A DNA stretch of 64,000 nt from Sorghum bicolor (lineage: Eukaryota > Streptophyta > Magnoliopsida > Poales > Poaceae). The stretch is taken from the NCBI RefSeq assembly GCF_000003195.3, contig NC_012872.2, forward strand, positions 51,751,695 to 51,815,694, written 5' to 3'. The position numbers and the translations under genes are program-made. How positions within the stretch are numbered: position 1 is the first letter of the stretch; each line of letters opens with the position of its first letter. Under the pieces are notes generated by a model, which worked only from the letters and a program-made list of their open reading frames with translations, ran no database searches and was not told the DNA's origin. Below, piece by piece: positions 34,761 to 45,578 of the stretch.

Positions 34761-36992
34761 GGGTTCTTGCGATCAGCCGCGCGACTAGGTGGTCGTCCGA
34801 CTGACCCTGCTTCCCCTTGCGACCCTTCTTCTTCTTCTTGGGGTCGTGTGATCCTGAGGCTTCGGTGGCCTCGGCCTTCTGCTTCCCCTTGGCTGCGCCG
34901 TCGGAGAAAATGGCGCCGACTGCCTCTTCGCCTGAGGCAAAGTTGGTGGCGATGTCGAGCAACTGGCTAGTGCTCGTGGGGGTCTTGCGTCCGAGCTCAT
35001 GTACCAACTCCTTGCAGGTGGTACCGGAAATAAAGGCTCCGATCACGTCGGAGTCTGTGATGTTGGGGAGCTCGGTGCATTGTTTGGAGAATCGCCTGAT
35101 GAAGTCTCGGAGGGACTCGTCAGGCTTCTGCCGGCAGCTCCTGAGGTCCCAGGAGTTCCCAGGGCGCACGTATGTGCCCTGGAAGTTCCCGACAAAGATT
35201 CTGACCAGGTCAGCCCAGTCATGGATCATGCGGTCAGGGAGGTGTTCGAGCCATGCCCTGGCCGTATCGGCCAGGTGGAGTGGGAGGTTGCGGATGATGA
35301 GCAGGTCGTCGTCCGCGCCGCCCAGCTGGCATGCTAGGCAGTAATCCGCCAGCCAGAGCTCAGGATTCGTTTCCCCAGAGTACTTGGTGAGGTTGGCGGG
35401 CTGTCGGAATCACGCCGGGAACTTGGCCCTGCGTATGGCCTCGCTGAAGACGCGGGGACCCGGAGGCTCTGGTGACGTGCTGCGATCGTGATCGGGGTCG
35501 TACCTCCCACCTCGGCGGGGTCGGTAACGTCGGGACTCGGCTTCGTCCCTGTCGCGTCGTCTGGCCTCGAGGGTGGCCCGCACGTCCGCGCCTGCTTCGA
35601 CGCGCTCGTGTACCGACGGGGCCTTGTCGCCCCTTTGGGGGTCAGGGGGGGCGGACCCTATACCGTTGGTGCCTTGTTCGGAGGGGGCCGGTCCCCACGA
35701 CGTCTTGTGCTTTGGGATTGTGAGGCAGAACTCTCCGCGTTCAGCACCACAGCCTGCTCCAGGAGGCCACGTAACCCCTGGCGCACTCTTTTTCCCTCAG
35801 GGGTCGATGGCTCGGGCATCGCCCTGAGGAGGAGCGCAGCGGCCATCACGTTTTGGCTGGCCGTGCTGAAGACCGGGGCGTCACCCCCTTGGTCCTCGAC
35901 GATACGGCGGTTGACGTCACGGGCGTGGCGTCTAGCCTCGCCCCCATCCCCGCGGCCCGATGGATCTCGAACCAGGGCCTCACGGAGTTGCCGGAGGCGT
36001 GCGCGTTCTTCTTCGAGCCTGGCCTCCAGCTCGTCGAGCTGCACGAGGTCAGGGCGATGTCCTCCAACAGGGGCCGACGCTACCCCTCGTGCTCTGAGAT
36101 CGGTCCCGGGGGTTGGGTTGGGAGGTGGTGTTGCATTCTCCTGCCTAGAGGGCCCTGCGTCCCCCTGGGCGTTATGCGGCGTGCCTCCGACTTCCAAGTT
36201 GAAGCACTCTCGCGATGGGTTGTAGCTTCCGTCGTCGGAGTCGGAGTAGCGAAAACAGTAGTTGCTGGCTTCCAGGGAACGCATGAAAGTCTCCGGGTCG
36301 CCACACCCGGAGAAATCAGCACCAGCCCACTCGTCGTCACCCGAGGTGAGGTCCTCTGGGTATGATGAGACGGGCGGTGTGGAGACGAGGTCCAATGTAG
36401 ACCTCAAATGGTGCCCTGGAAGTTCCGCGTACGCACTTAATGAAGTGCTCACGGAAGAGGCGTAGGTGGTGGCGGCATTCCTGAGCCCAAAAGGTAACTC
36501 AGGAGGTGCCGCTGCTGCTCCTTCATCCGTAGGTGGAGGAGGACGGGATGTTGAGGCCCCTTTGTCCCCCTTGCGGGGGACGGGCGCGGGCCGTGCCTTC
36601 CCCTTCGGATGGGGTGGGACGGGAGGCCGCGATGATCCTCTGTTGGTCCTGGGACCGGGGCTTGATGCCCCGCGAGCCCTTCCTCTAGCGCCTGTCGGGC
36701 CGGAGGAGCGGGCGACCTGGTGAGGAATATGCGGGGGGAGGACCGGTCGGATCCTGGCCTCAGTGGTGGGGTCGGAGATCCTAGATCTCTGACGCCCCCT
36801 CCGCGAGCCCCCCGCATGGTGTCCCGAACGTCTCCCACGCACTGACTGTGGTGGGATCGGCTCGGGGCTAGGCTCGACGTCGTCTCGTGGCGGGAGGAGG
36901 ATCATGTCGTAGCCGGAACCGAGGGACATGAACTCCAAACTCCCAAACATCATGATGGTGCCGCGACGGAGCGGGCGAAATCCGTCTGCCAT
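34717..36992 (-). pseudogene. TAT-2 gag, N-terminal and central part
   Basis: I chose the ATG at 36992-36990 (MADGFRPLRRG), about 60 bp after the primer site. The first 445 residues, to a stop at 35658, are low complexity (Arg, Pro, Gly) with a Glu/Arg helix near 35990. The Gag domain proper is in other frames: the region at 35229-35420 is broken by TGA at 35412-35410, then 35229-34717 reads WADLVRIFVGNFQGTYVRPGN and ESLRDFIRRFSKQC, ending in a Lys-rich tail. There is thus at least one frameshift between 35658 and 35420 and another near 34760. Confidence 0.8.
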
Positions 36993-37034
36993 CCAAGCCT
37001 TCCCAGTAGGGACTGGCAAGCGTCACGCAGAAGG

Positions 37035-37054
37035 CCCCTACCTGGCGCGCCAAC
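37035..37054 (-). other. Primer binding site of TAT-2
   Basis: On the minus strand GTTGGCGCGCCAGGTAGGGG follows the 5' LTR directly. The TGGCGCGCCAGGTAGG word is a common primer-site sequence of grass TAT elements. Confidence 0.7.
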
Positions 37055-38043
37055 TGTCGGCGTCTAGACTCGCGGTCTAGGCACAAACAAGTATAAGTCT
37101 GCGTGACTGACCAAGCTTGGATGGTGATGCAAGTGAGACATAGAGGGTTTATACTGGTTCGGGCCAAGAATGCCCTACGTCCAGTGTGGCTGTGGGTTCT
37201 GTATAACCTTGCACCCAAAGGTGCTTGCAGTAGGGGGTACAAGCTGGTTGCGAGAGAGGGCTAAGTCCCAGGTCTCGGCTTGGTGTGGACGGAGTGCGGG
37301 CTGCTGCTCTATGAAAGAGTGTTGTGTGCGTGTGTGTTTCTCTGGACCTCTCTCTAGTTGTGATCCCTGGCTCCCCTTTTATAGTCTCAAGGAGAAGACA
37401 GGTTTTTTACAAGAGTAGATTTCTTCTGTTGACTGGTGAAATCTCGATCCCGACCCTGTTGAAGCTGGTCCCGCTCGTCCTTGGGGGATGGTCAGCAGTA
37501 TGGCTGTTCCTGTAGAGTGTTACCGAACCCTGTAGGAGTCGTGGGGGTCGGGTCGTCAGCACTGCTGCACATGCTGTCAATAGCGGGAAGTGACCTCAAA
37601 CAGTGGTGTTGATTAAACTCCCCCATTCCCCCCCTACTGTGAGGCAGTATGTCACAGTGAAGGAGGTAAGGGCACAGTGACCAGGGTGGTTGGAATAGTT
37701 ATCGCCTTGCCCTGCCGCGGTATGGAAGCCATCGTGTCTGTCATGTCGTGGGTACGGGCGCCGTGCGGTGGAAGTCTTGCTGCCCAGGCGGAGTGGGGTC
37801 CGGCATCCGAGCCCGGACGGGGCCGGGCGAGGCGGAACTTGCGTCCGATGTCCTGAGGGATCGGGCGAAGCGGAACTTGCGTCCGAAGCCCTGAGGGGTC
37901 GGGCGAGTCGGAATTTGCGTCCGATGCCCTGAGGGGTCGGGCGAGTCGGAATTTGCGTCCGAAGCCCTGATGATTGTGGTTAGTGTGTTTATTTGCGTTT
38001 TTTATTGCTCTGGTTTGGGTATCCCTTATTATGGTACCCAACA
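37055..38043 (-). repeat. 5' LTR of TAT-2 (right copy)
   Basis: A 989-bp copy of 25215-26203. The differences are spread out, with a cluster of four in the 38-bp tandem array. The target copy acaaa follows at 38044-38048. Confidence 0.95.
37821..37972. repeat. 38-bp tandem repeat, four units, right TAT-2 LTR
   Basis: Counterpart of the array at 25981-26132. Unit 1 and unit 2 carry private substitutions relative to the left array; units 3 and 4 are identical between LTRs. Confidence 0.85.
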
Positions 38044-38364
38044 ACAAACAATTGGGAGGGCATCGATGGAGTACCCGGTGTTGATGGAAGACCGATGGGC
38101 AGTTCGCAGGAAAGACTAGCAGTGGGATGTCGCCAAACTCGCGCGACCTCAACGCGTAGCCGCGCGCGGACTTCGCGCCGGTTTGCCAATGTCAAGTGTG
38201 AACATGCTTGGCATATATGTCAATCCTTTCCCTCTTTTTGCCAAGTTAATAAAATTGCAAAGTCCAAATGCCAAACCGTTGTATAGATGTTTTAAAGACT
38301 TTTTTGCAAATACATGAATGCAAAGCCTATTTGCAAAACGGTTGGAGATGCTCTAAGGCCACAT

Positions 38365-38490
38365 GATCTATATCTAACGTCTAAGGTTTTTTTCACTTAA
38401 ACCCTCCTATCTGAATACACATTGGTTAAATTTAAACCCACAGATGGAGAGATTTAAGTGAAAAAAAACCTCAGATATTGGATCTAGATA
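38365..38490. repeat. Imperfect inverted repeat upstream of the CCCH gene
   Basis: The left arm (about 38365-38401, with CTAAGGTTTTTTTCACTTAAA) is complementary to the right arm (38453-38490, with TTTAAGTGAAAAAAAACCTC). The loop is about 50 bp. It lies 370-500 bp upstream of the ATG of the zinc-finger gene and starts 11 bp after the MITE end. It could be a small MITE or a regulatory hairpin. Confidence 0.65.
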
Positions 38491-38862
38491 CTGTAATCTT
38501 AATTGATGGTTACATAGGTCGTAACGAAGGTAGGTTAGGTATGATAAGTTGCCTTTTTTTAAACGACTGTGACGAGAAGCCGCTCGTGACCGTGCCAAAC
38601 AGCCTTTAAGGCCACAAGTTTTAAAGAAATTTTAAAGAAATAATAGAGAACAACGAACGGGCCTAGCGGGGAGACTTGCGGATTTCCTACTCTGGCCCAA
38701 CACGCCTGCCTGTGCCGCAGCCCTTCGCGATGGCTTTTCTTTCTTTCTTCTCCTCTTATATTATCGTCCCGCCGCCGCCGCTGCCGACGGCGAGCTCCAG
38801 CGGCGACTCGAGCCGCCGTCTCAGACCCTAAGCCCTAGTTCCAGCCCACCCAGTCCTTGACC

Positions 38863-41800
38863 ATGGAGGATGCCCTCGCGCCGCCGTCTGTGGCGCCGAC
38901 CCCCTCCGCCCTCGCTGCCGCTGCCGTCTTCACTCGCCGGCGGTCACACCTCGACAGCGCCTCCTTCCGCACGCTCTCCCGCCTCTTCTCCCACTGCCTC
39001 CACATCAACCAGTCGCCCTGCGGCATAGCGCCGCCCGAGCCCGAGCCCGTCGCCGCGGACCCTGTCGGTGGGGACTCCGACGATTCCCCAGAAAGACCTA
39101 ATGGCGCCGATTGTGATCGGCTGAAGGATGTGGAAATCGAGGCGGCGGATGCGGGAGGCCTTTCGCTCTACGGGGCCGTCTATCAACCGGCCGCGGCGAA
39201 CCCTACCCTCGACCTGGGTGAGTCTGAGGCGCTGAAGCACGAGGGTGCGGACGCGGTACTTGTCGTAGAAAGCACCTCGGGTATGACCAGAGCCGAGGTG
39301 GAAGAATCAGCAGCACTTGTCGTAGAAAGCACCTCGTGTAAGACCAGCGCTGAGGTGGAGGAGTCAGCAGTTGTAGCTGGACTGGTGGCGGTGGAGGACT
39401 TATCTTTGAAGTCGGTGGAGTCTCTCTTGGGGACGAAAGTCGATGAATCGGTAGAGGTAGCAGTGGGTGATGATGAAGGCCGTCTTCTGCTTGAAGCGAT
39501 GATGACAGACTTTACAGGGTTGATTGATGATGTTGATGCTGGAGTGATATCAGCACAGAGTTGTGCAGTTTCTGCAGGTGACCTGCAGAATAGCAAGGCA
39601 TCTGAGGAGTCGAAACAGTTGGATGGTGGGATTGAAGAGGGAGAACCACTTAGAAACTGTGATCATGAGCAGAACGGTGGTGGTGGTTTCGAGGAAGGAG
39701 AGATTGAGGGCGAGTTTCAGGATTTTGGTTCAGAAGAATCTGTAGATTCCGAGCATGGAGATGAAGATGGTGAAGATGAGAAATTGGAAGGCAATTCCAT
39801 CAGTAGAGGCTCAGGGCCAGATAAAACTTGTGATCATGGCACACAGTTTGGGAATTTGCACTCAACACCTGAAATCGGAAATGATGATCTTATACTGAAT
39901 AGGGATGCTATTGTCAGAGGTGATGCACAAATACCTGTTACCAGGGCTCAAGCTGTCACTTATGATGATGTTGTGGATTGGAATGAGAATCCGCTGCCTG
40001 ACAATGAGGTATCTGATACTGGTTTTAAATGTTATTGTTTATTGCTTCTTCTGTCTTAACCATGCATTTTCCAGTTCATTTACCTAGTGAGGTTTAATGT
40101 TTCCTGTGCTTCCTTTTTTAAACGAATTCAATATGTTTTTTAATCTTACATGTCAAGGTTATATGCTACACTTAAAATGATACATGTGCGCTCAATGTTT
40201 CCTGTGCTGCCTTTTTTAAACGAATTCAATATGTTTTTTAATCTTACATGTCAAGGTTATATGCTACATCTTAAAATGATACATGTGCGCTCTTTAAGGG
40301 CCTGTTCGTTTGTCAAAACCAAGGGGATTGGAGGGGATTGAGGGGGATTAAATCCCCTACAAGTCAAAATCCTCCTCAACCCCCATCAGTCCCCTTGATT
40401 TTGGGATCAAACAAACAAGGCCTAAGAGGAGCACAAAACTCATTTCTGCAGATGGCCATCTTCATGCCTTGATTACAATAGGTTCTTCTCTGCTGATATT
40501 TTTTTTGGCTGAATATGCTAATTTCAGTACCTGCCTTTCCAATCTATTACAGGCTCCCAACCCTGGGAAGAAGAGAAAACGCACTCAGACAGAACAGAGG
40601 AAGGCCAAAAAGACGGTATGTTATAGTCTTGACACCATTTGAGTCCCAATCGCTTTTGTATGAATTGTTTCTCTTCTAAAGTGTGAAATTTGCTTTCTAA
40701 TGCTATTGACAATTGACATCCAGAAAAATAAAAGAATCAACCGGGCACTGCAACAGATAGCTGATGGAGTTAGAAGACCAAAACTTACTCGTGTTATAAA
40801 GCCAAAAAAACCTTGCTACTTCTATGACCATGGGAAGTGCCAGCAGGTGAGTATTATACGGCCAACGTAACTTATTTCCTTATATCTAATTCACTTCAAG
40901 CAGATTGTGTTTTCATGTAATGCTGCTTCTCTTTTTACATTCTTTGCCTTATTTTAGGCTGAAAGTTCATCAATGGTTCTGGTTTCCTTGTACTGAGATT
41001 TAGTCATCATCACAAATTCCTGATTGCTAGATATCATGGTCAAGCCGTATCAAATGCAAAATTTGTTTAAATAACGAAATTGTCGATTTTGTACTTAGTG
41101 GATATTATTTTTAAAATAACAGATATATTAACTAGTTTTTTTGCTGATTGTTTGTCTTTGTCAATTCTTCTGATTCTCCTTTTCTCTTTTGCAGGGCAAT
41201 AATTGCAAGTATTCCCATGATTTTACACCTTCAACAAAATCTAAGGTACATATATATTGAACTTATCATATGATTATAGTGTTTTTTATGCATTATAGTT
41301 ATTATAGTTAGACTATTATATGGGCAGTTCACTAGTTTGTTTCTATAAAGCGGCATGTCCTTCAAAGTAAACCTATTTTCCAAAGCCATCACACAATCCA
41401 TCCATGCTGAGTTACTGTCCTAATTCTGCTTTTATATTTAGGAATAGGGTATCACCCACTTAAAAAAAATTAGAACACATTTCATCCTCACTTATGCATA
41501 TTTAATATGTCAATAATGCTTCACTTCGACCTGTGCAAGATGCTGTTCCCTCTGTTCGAAATTGTAAGTTGTCTTGGCTTTTCTAGATACATAACTTTTA
41601 TTATGTATCTAGACATAAGGTGTATCTAAGTGCATAGCAAGGCTATGGATCTAGAAAAGCAGAACGACTTGCAATTTAGAATGGAGGGAGTAATCCAATA
41701 TCCGTATCAGTGCTTATAATTAAGTTTTGCACAATGGGTGCTAACATGGTATTTGTAATTGGAATGTATGTAATTCCAAGGATCTGTTCAGATGGGGTGG

Positions 41801-42699
41801 AGTGCTATCTTCTAACCTTAGCTTTATCAAAGTGCATCTAAATTTCCTCTTACATGGATGCGTTGCATGCCATGGTCTTTTTTTCTAATCTCTTCCCATT
41901 TCTTGCAGCCCTGCACACATTTTGCATGTGGTTCTTGTTTGAAAGGAGAAGGGTGTCCATATGACCATGAGTTGTCAAAGTACGAATGCCATAACTATAA
42001 AAACAATGGCATGTGTGCCAGAGGTGATAAATGCAAATTCTCTCATGTGGTACGTAATTGACCTAATTATTTCTGGCATTTTACTTATTTAAGTGTAATA
42101 GCCTGGGACAATTTAATTTCTGAGTAATTTATACAAATTTCATTCTTTATCAGATGCGAACTACAGAAGGTACTCCCACACAAGATGCAAAGACTTCTGA
42201 TGTTTCACTGGCATATGAGAAAACAAACCTCAGGGAGCATACAAGAAGCCAGAAGAACACAACAGTTCACAATGGTGCTCCTAGTAGTTCTATCCTTAGA
42301 AACCTCACTGGTGTCTCCAGCAAATCTCAGAATGTTTCTAATCGTATTCCAAAGGGCGTGCAGTTTCGTCCCTTTGGTAAAGGTCAATCGAATTTGAGCA
42401 GCCTGCACCTGGATGCTTTGTCCATGGAGAAGCAAAGGAATGCAAATGGTACTCAGCATAACCTCGGAGGACATGAAGCAGAAAGGCAAAAAATTGTGAA
42501 GCAAAATTACCAGAAACCTAATCTACTGCTAGAAGATAAGAATTCATCGAAAGAAGCTACTAGGCATCCATGTTCAGACCTGAAAAAAACTACTTTACCT
42601 GTTGATTCTATTGCAACACCTGGATCAATACATACTCAGCATGAAGTCTCAGAGGCTTCTAGGATTTTGCAGGAGTTCTTGTTTGGTGCTGGCAGTTAG
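38863..42699 (+). CDS. CCCH-type zinc-finger protein, six coding exons, three CCCH fingers
   Basis: Exons 38863-40008, 40553-40615, 40724-40846, 41195-41245, 41909-42049 and 42154-42699, all GT-AG. All exon lengths are multiples of three (phase 0), giving 689 residues. The start is ATG 38863 (GACCATGGAGG), in a good context. The N-terminal 380 residues are acidic and probably disordered (GFEEGEIEGEF near residue 285). A basic patch KKRKRTQTEQRKAKKT follows as a likely nuclear signal. The three fingers are CYFYDHGKCQQGNNCKYSH (CX7CX5CX3H), CTHFACGSCLKGEGCPYDH (CX7CX5CX3H) and CHNYKNNGMCARGDKCKFSH (CX8CX5CX3H). Three clustered fingers of this spacing bind RNA, as in ZC3H4/6/8-type nuclear proteins and plant C3H proteins. 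The exact orthologue is not determined. Expected to act in nuclear RNA processing (inference). Confidence 0.92.
39257..39372 (+). repeat. 57-bp in-frame tandem repeat in CCCH exon 1
   Basis: Two units with period 57 bp encode 19-residue repeats of the type LVVESTSxxTxAEVEESA. The length is a multiple of three, so the frame is kept. Confidence 0.8.
40096..40292. repeat. 98-bp tandem duplication in CCCH intron 1
   Basis: Two nearly identical units (40096-40193 and 40194-40292), with few differences. This is a recent local duplication directly before a MITE. Confidence 0.85.
40298..40422. mobile_element. Tourist-like MITE in CCCH intron 1
   Basis: 125 bp with ends GGGCCTGTTCGTTTG and CAAACAAACAAGGCC (imperfect inverted repeats), flanked by taa at 40295-40297 and 40423-40425. 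The interior is itself nearly palindromic (GGGGATT and AATCCCC words). Confidence 0.8.
41546..41690. mobile_element. Stowaway-like MITE in CCCH intron 4
   Basis: The ends CCTCTGTTCGAAATTGTAAG and CTTGCAATTTAGAATGGAGG are inverted repeats of the CTCCCTCCGTTC type. The interior has inverted TCTAGATACATA/TCTAGAAAAGC words typical of this grass family. Confidence 0.7.
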
Positions 42700-42945
42700 A
42701 GGAAAGTATGTGTGAATACTGTTTTTTTTATACCTGTATTTTGCACTATATATTAAGTCAATATAAAATTTCGCCAGTTACTGTTTACGTGGATTGAATT
42801 CATGCCCATGTCCATTTGACTCTTCTGATACTCTGCCAGTTTCCTTGCTGTAACTGCATATCAAAGTTTGTTTTCTATTTTGGCTTCTTGCAAGGTCAAC
42901 AGGAAAATTTCACTGTAGACGAATGTATATAGTTGTTTTGGTACT

Positions 42946-42951
42946 AATAAA
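42946..42951 (+). terminator. Polyadenylation signal of the CCCH gene
   Basis: AATAAA about 250 bp after the stop codon, within an AT-rich stretch. It is the best candidate poly(A) signal; others nearby are less canonical. Confidence 0.45.
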
Positions 42952-45007
42952 GTTGACCGAGGACTTAATTTTGCAGAAGATGGCACATGTTTACTATTTC
43001 TCTAGTCTTCAAAGGATGACTTTCGTGGACTCCGTGAACAAGTTCAACCCACACTGTAGTTACATGGAGCAAATAGTTGGATGAGCTTACTGGTACGACA
43101 GAATGCCTCCTCCAATTAATACTTGCATGAACTAACTCAACATGTAATTGTCATGAGTGACTCCTTGGACTAACTTTGACATATAGTTATAGTGAACTTC
43201 ACTTTGGAAGTCATTTCTCAGTTGAAATGTGAATTTTACTTCTTTCTTCATGCGGTTTATGTGAATTTGTGCATAATAGTAATCCATGTCTTCTCAACCA
43301 TCCCCATGTTCTTGATATGCTTTATTTAATGTTCATTATATTGATGAATTAATTCTCCCTGTGCCACCAATAATTAATGAATTCCTTATATGCCATCGCC
43401 TGTGTTGGCATATAGGTATTTCATCAGTGGTTTTGCTGTGGCACAGAGATAATTGCATCGACTTGTGTGTAATTTCTCCGTTCAAATTTACTGATGCTGT
43501 TCTTCTTTGTAAAACGGAGGAATGAAACTTTTTATGATCTTGATGGAGCAACTTTGACGACTATATCTTGCCTTGATGTATCCGTAGTTGTACAATTTTT
43601 TTTGTAAGGGCTAGGGGTGGTATCTGTTACGGGACAATAGGGCTTGTTTAGTTGATTCCTTGTGAGTTATCCACAGCTTTGATACAGAAATCTGACGTGA
43701 TCCCTTTGCTTAGATGTCATGGAAAAGTTGAACCTCAAGTCACGAGGTAGCACAATGGGACTTGATGTGTCATTATTCGGTTCCTAACAAGGGACTGTTT
43801 TGTGAGGCACCTCCCCTCCTGTCAGGTGGGTTTCCGTACATTACTTTCTGTTGAGCTGTCTATTGAAAGATGCTTCCCCATGAAAACAATACTGTATGTG
43901 GGCCGATTTCTCCAGCTGCTTTGGTATCAAGCTTCTGCCTTGCCTTTAGAAAGAGTTTGAGGAAAGAAAAGTGATCTTATCAACTTTTTTTTCAGGCCAG
44001 GGAACTCGGATTCCTATTCCTCCATGCAAGAGCTTTTACGTCCGTTTGCCACATGAGAATGGCAGGCAGCTATCGGGGCTGGAGTTTAGTCTTGGATCAT
44101 CATCATGATTCGGGACACATCTGTGGCAGACTTGTTGGGTACCTTTGCTGGCGACCAACATTAGCCTGGTGCAGTGCATGGTCTGGGCTTTGCATGCATG
44201 CATGCAATGCCCCCGGGATCTCCGTTCCGATCTCTTGGGTTCAGAATTACTTGTGAAGTATTATAGCTGAAAAGATTGTGGTACGCCATAGCAGATGCTG
44301 AAGGCCCCAGGTATGTGCTGGACTGATCCGTGCGGCCGTGCCTACTTGTGTGCTGTCGAAATCTCTGCAGATATTGCATCGTTTCAGAATTACATTCACA
44401 TGGTCACTGAGAGGGCTCACATGCTGATTCATCACTGCAGCTTTGCCATGGAAGCAGGCATGTGAGCTGTGTCCCTCTACGCCTGACCGTCGTCACATGA
44501 CCAGGTGACTGTGACGCTGTTTCTCACTACTACAACAGCCAAGTTTGTTCTGTCCATCATATGATGGTGTCCAATCCAATTCCTTTGAACAAATTACCCT
44601 CAAGGTCTCCGCAGTAAAATCCACGGCTCCATGCTCTGTTGTTTCTTTGTGTGTGTGTTTGCGCTTTGCGCTTTGCATCGGCGCGTGTGGGAGGAGTTCA
44701 CAACTTCACATGCAACTGTCATTTTCCATTTACCAAGAATCCGGGCTGAGGTGTGTGTGTGGTTGTTATCCTGATTTGCTAAGTATTACTGTCACTGTCA
44801 CTCCCGAAAGGAAAGCAAGCAACTGAGTCGAAATTATGGTCTGAGCGACTTGTGCGCCTCAACATATACTCTGTGCATCACGTCATGGGAACTGGATAGG
44901 TTCATTCACGTGGCGATGTGGGCGTAGTTAATTTGTCGCTTTCTCTTCCCTTGCTGTTTGTGCAGAATTTGCGTTTTGCAGTTACAAGTTTACCAAGGGT
45001 CCACTTG
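42952..45007. other. No gene seen downstream of the CCCH gene
   Basis: About 2 kb without a frame above 93 residues, splice-consistent coding pattern or repeat that I recognise. Some GT-rich stretches occur near 44640-44765. Confidence 0.5.
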
Positions 45008-45578
45008 GGCCTTGTTTACTTCTGAAAACTTTTGCAAAATAGAAACATAACAAATATTGTCCAATCATGGAGCATCTCCAACAATTTAGTATTTCAACAT
45101 ACTATCCTACCAAATTTGCTAAAAGTATAAAAATCCTCCAACAACTTCTTATGTCAACTTGCTAAATTTCCCAAGTTGCTATCTAGAGGTTTCTACTGCC
45201 GAGATTTGTCAAGTTGCTATTCCAAGTTGCTATCCCGAGCGCAACTTGTTGGAGACACATATTCTTTTACCAAGTGAGCGGGTCTCATCTGTCATTCTTT
45301 ATTTTTACCAAGTGAGAATAACAACTTATTGGAGACACATCCTTTTTTCTTTTGCTAAACAAATTAGCAACTTGCTATAACTCAAGATTTGACAAGTGAA
45401 TTTTACCAAGTTGTTGGAGATGTTTAGGCTTAAAAGATTCGTTTCACAAATTACAGGTAAACTATGTAATTAATTATTTCTTTTATTTATATTTAGTGCT
45501 TCATGTATGTGCCGCAAGATTCGATGTGTTAGGAAATGTGAAAAGTTTTGTAAAATATTTTGGAAACTAAACAAGGCC
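45008..45578. mobile_element. GGCCTTGTTTA-type MITE, interrupted by a second MITE
   Basis: The ends GGCCTTGTTTACTTC and GGAAACTAAACAAGGCC are inverted repeats of the family that recurs at 47895, 58131, 58840, 59211, 61118 and 61330. The family interior (CCAATCATGG, then CTTAAAAGATTCG) is split at about 45070-45425 by another element. Confidence 0.75.
45070..45425. mobile_element. CATCTCCAACAA-type MITE nested in the 45008 element
   Basis: The inner ends CATCTCCAACAA and TTGTTGGAGATG are perfect inverted repeats. It is similar in style to the split MITE at 24862 but has different inner sequence. The exact edges and target site are uncertain because the host element is diverged. Confidence 0.65.

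Larger units (their letters stand above)
25215..38043 (-). mobile_element. TAT-lineage Ty3/gypsy retrotransposon (TAT-2), reverse orientation, integrase-deleted
   Basis: Two 989-bp LTRs (25215-26203 and 37055-38043) flanked by acaaa (25210-25214 and 38044-38048). The primer site is next to the right LTR and the polypurine tract next to the left one, so the element reads on the minus strand. It has gag, protease, reverse transcriptase, RNase H and an archaeal-type RNase H, but the integrase catalytic core is missing. A five-exon gene lies on the + strand between pol and the 3' LTR. The LTRs differ at 13 positions by my count (1.3%), about half a million years at 1.3e-8 per site per year. Confidence 0.94.
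24862..38353. mobile_element. Tourist-like MITE split by TAT-2
   Basis: The left end GAGCATCTCCAACCG (24862) and right end CGGTTGGAGATGCTC (ending 38353) are perfect inverted repeats. They are flanked by taa (24859-24861 and 38354-38356), the TWA target typical of PIF/Harbinger-derived MITEs. The two halves (24862-25214 and 38044-38353) make an element of about 660 bp. Inside it, the stretch GGGCATCGATGGAGTA...GTTGATGGAAGACC occurs on both sides of the TAT-2 insertion (from 25157 and from 38057), so the MITE carries an internal duplication. Confidence 0.85.
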
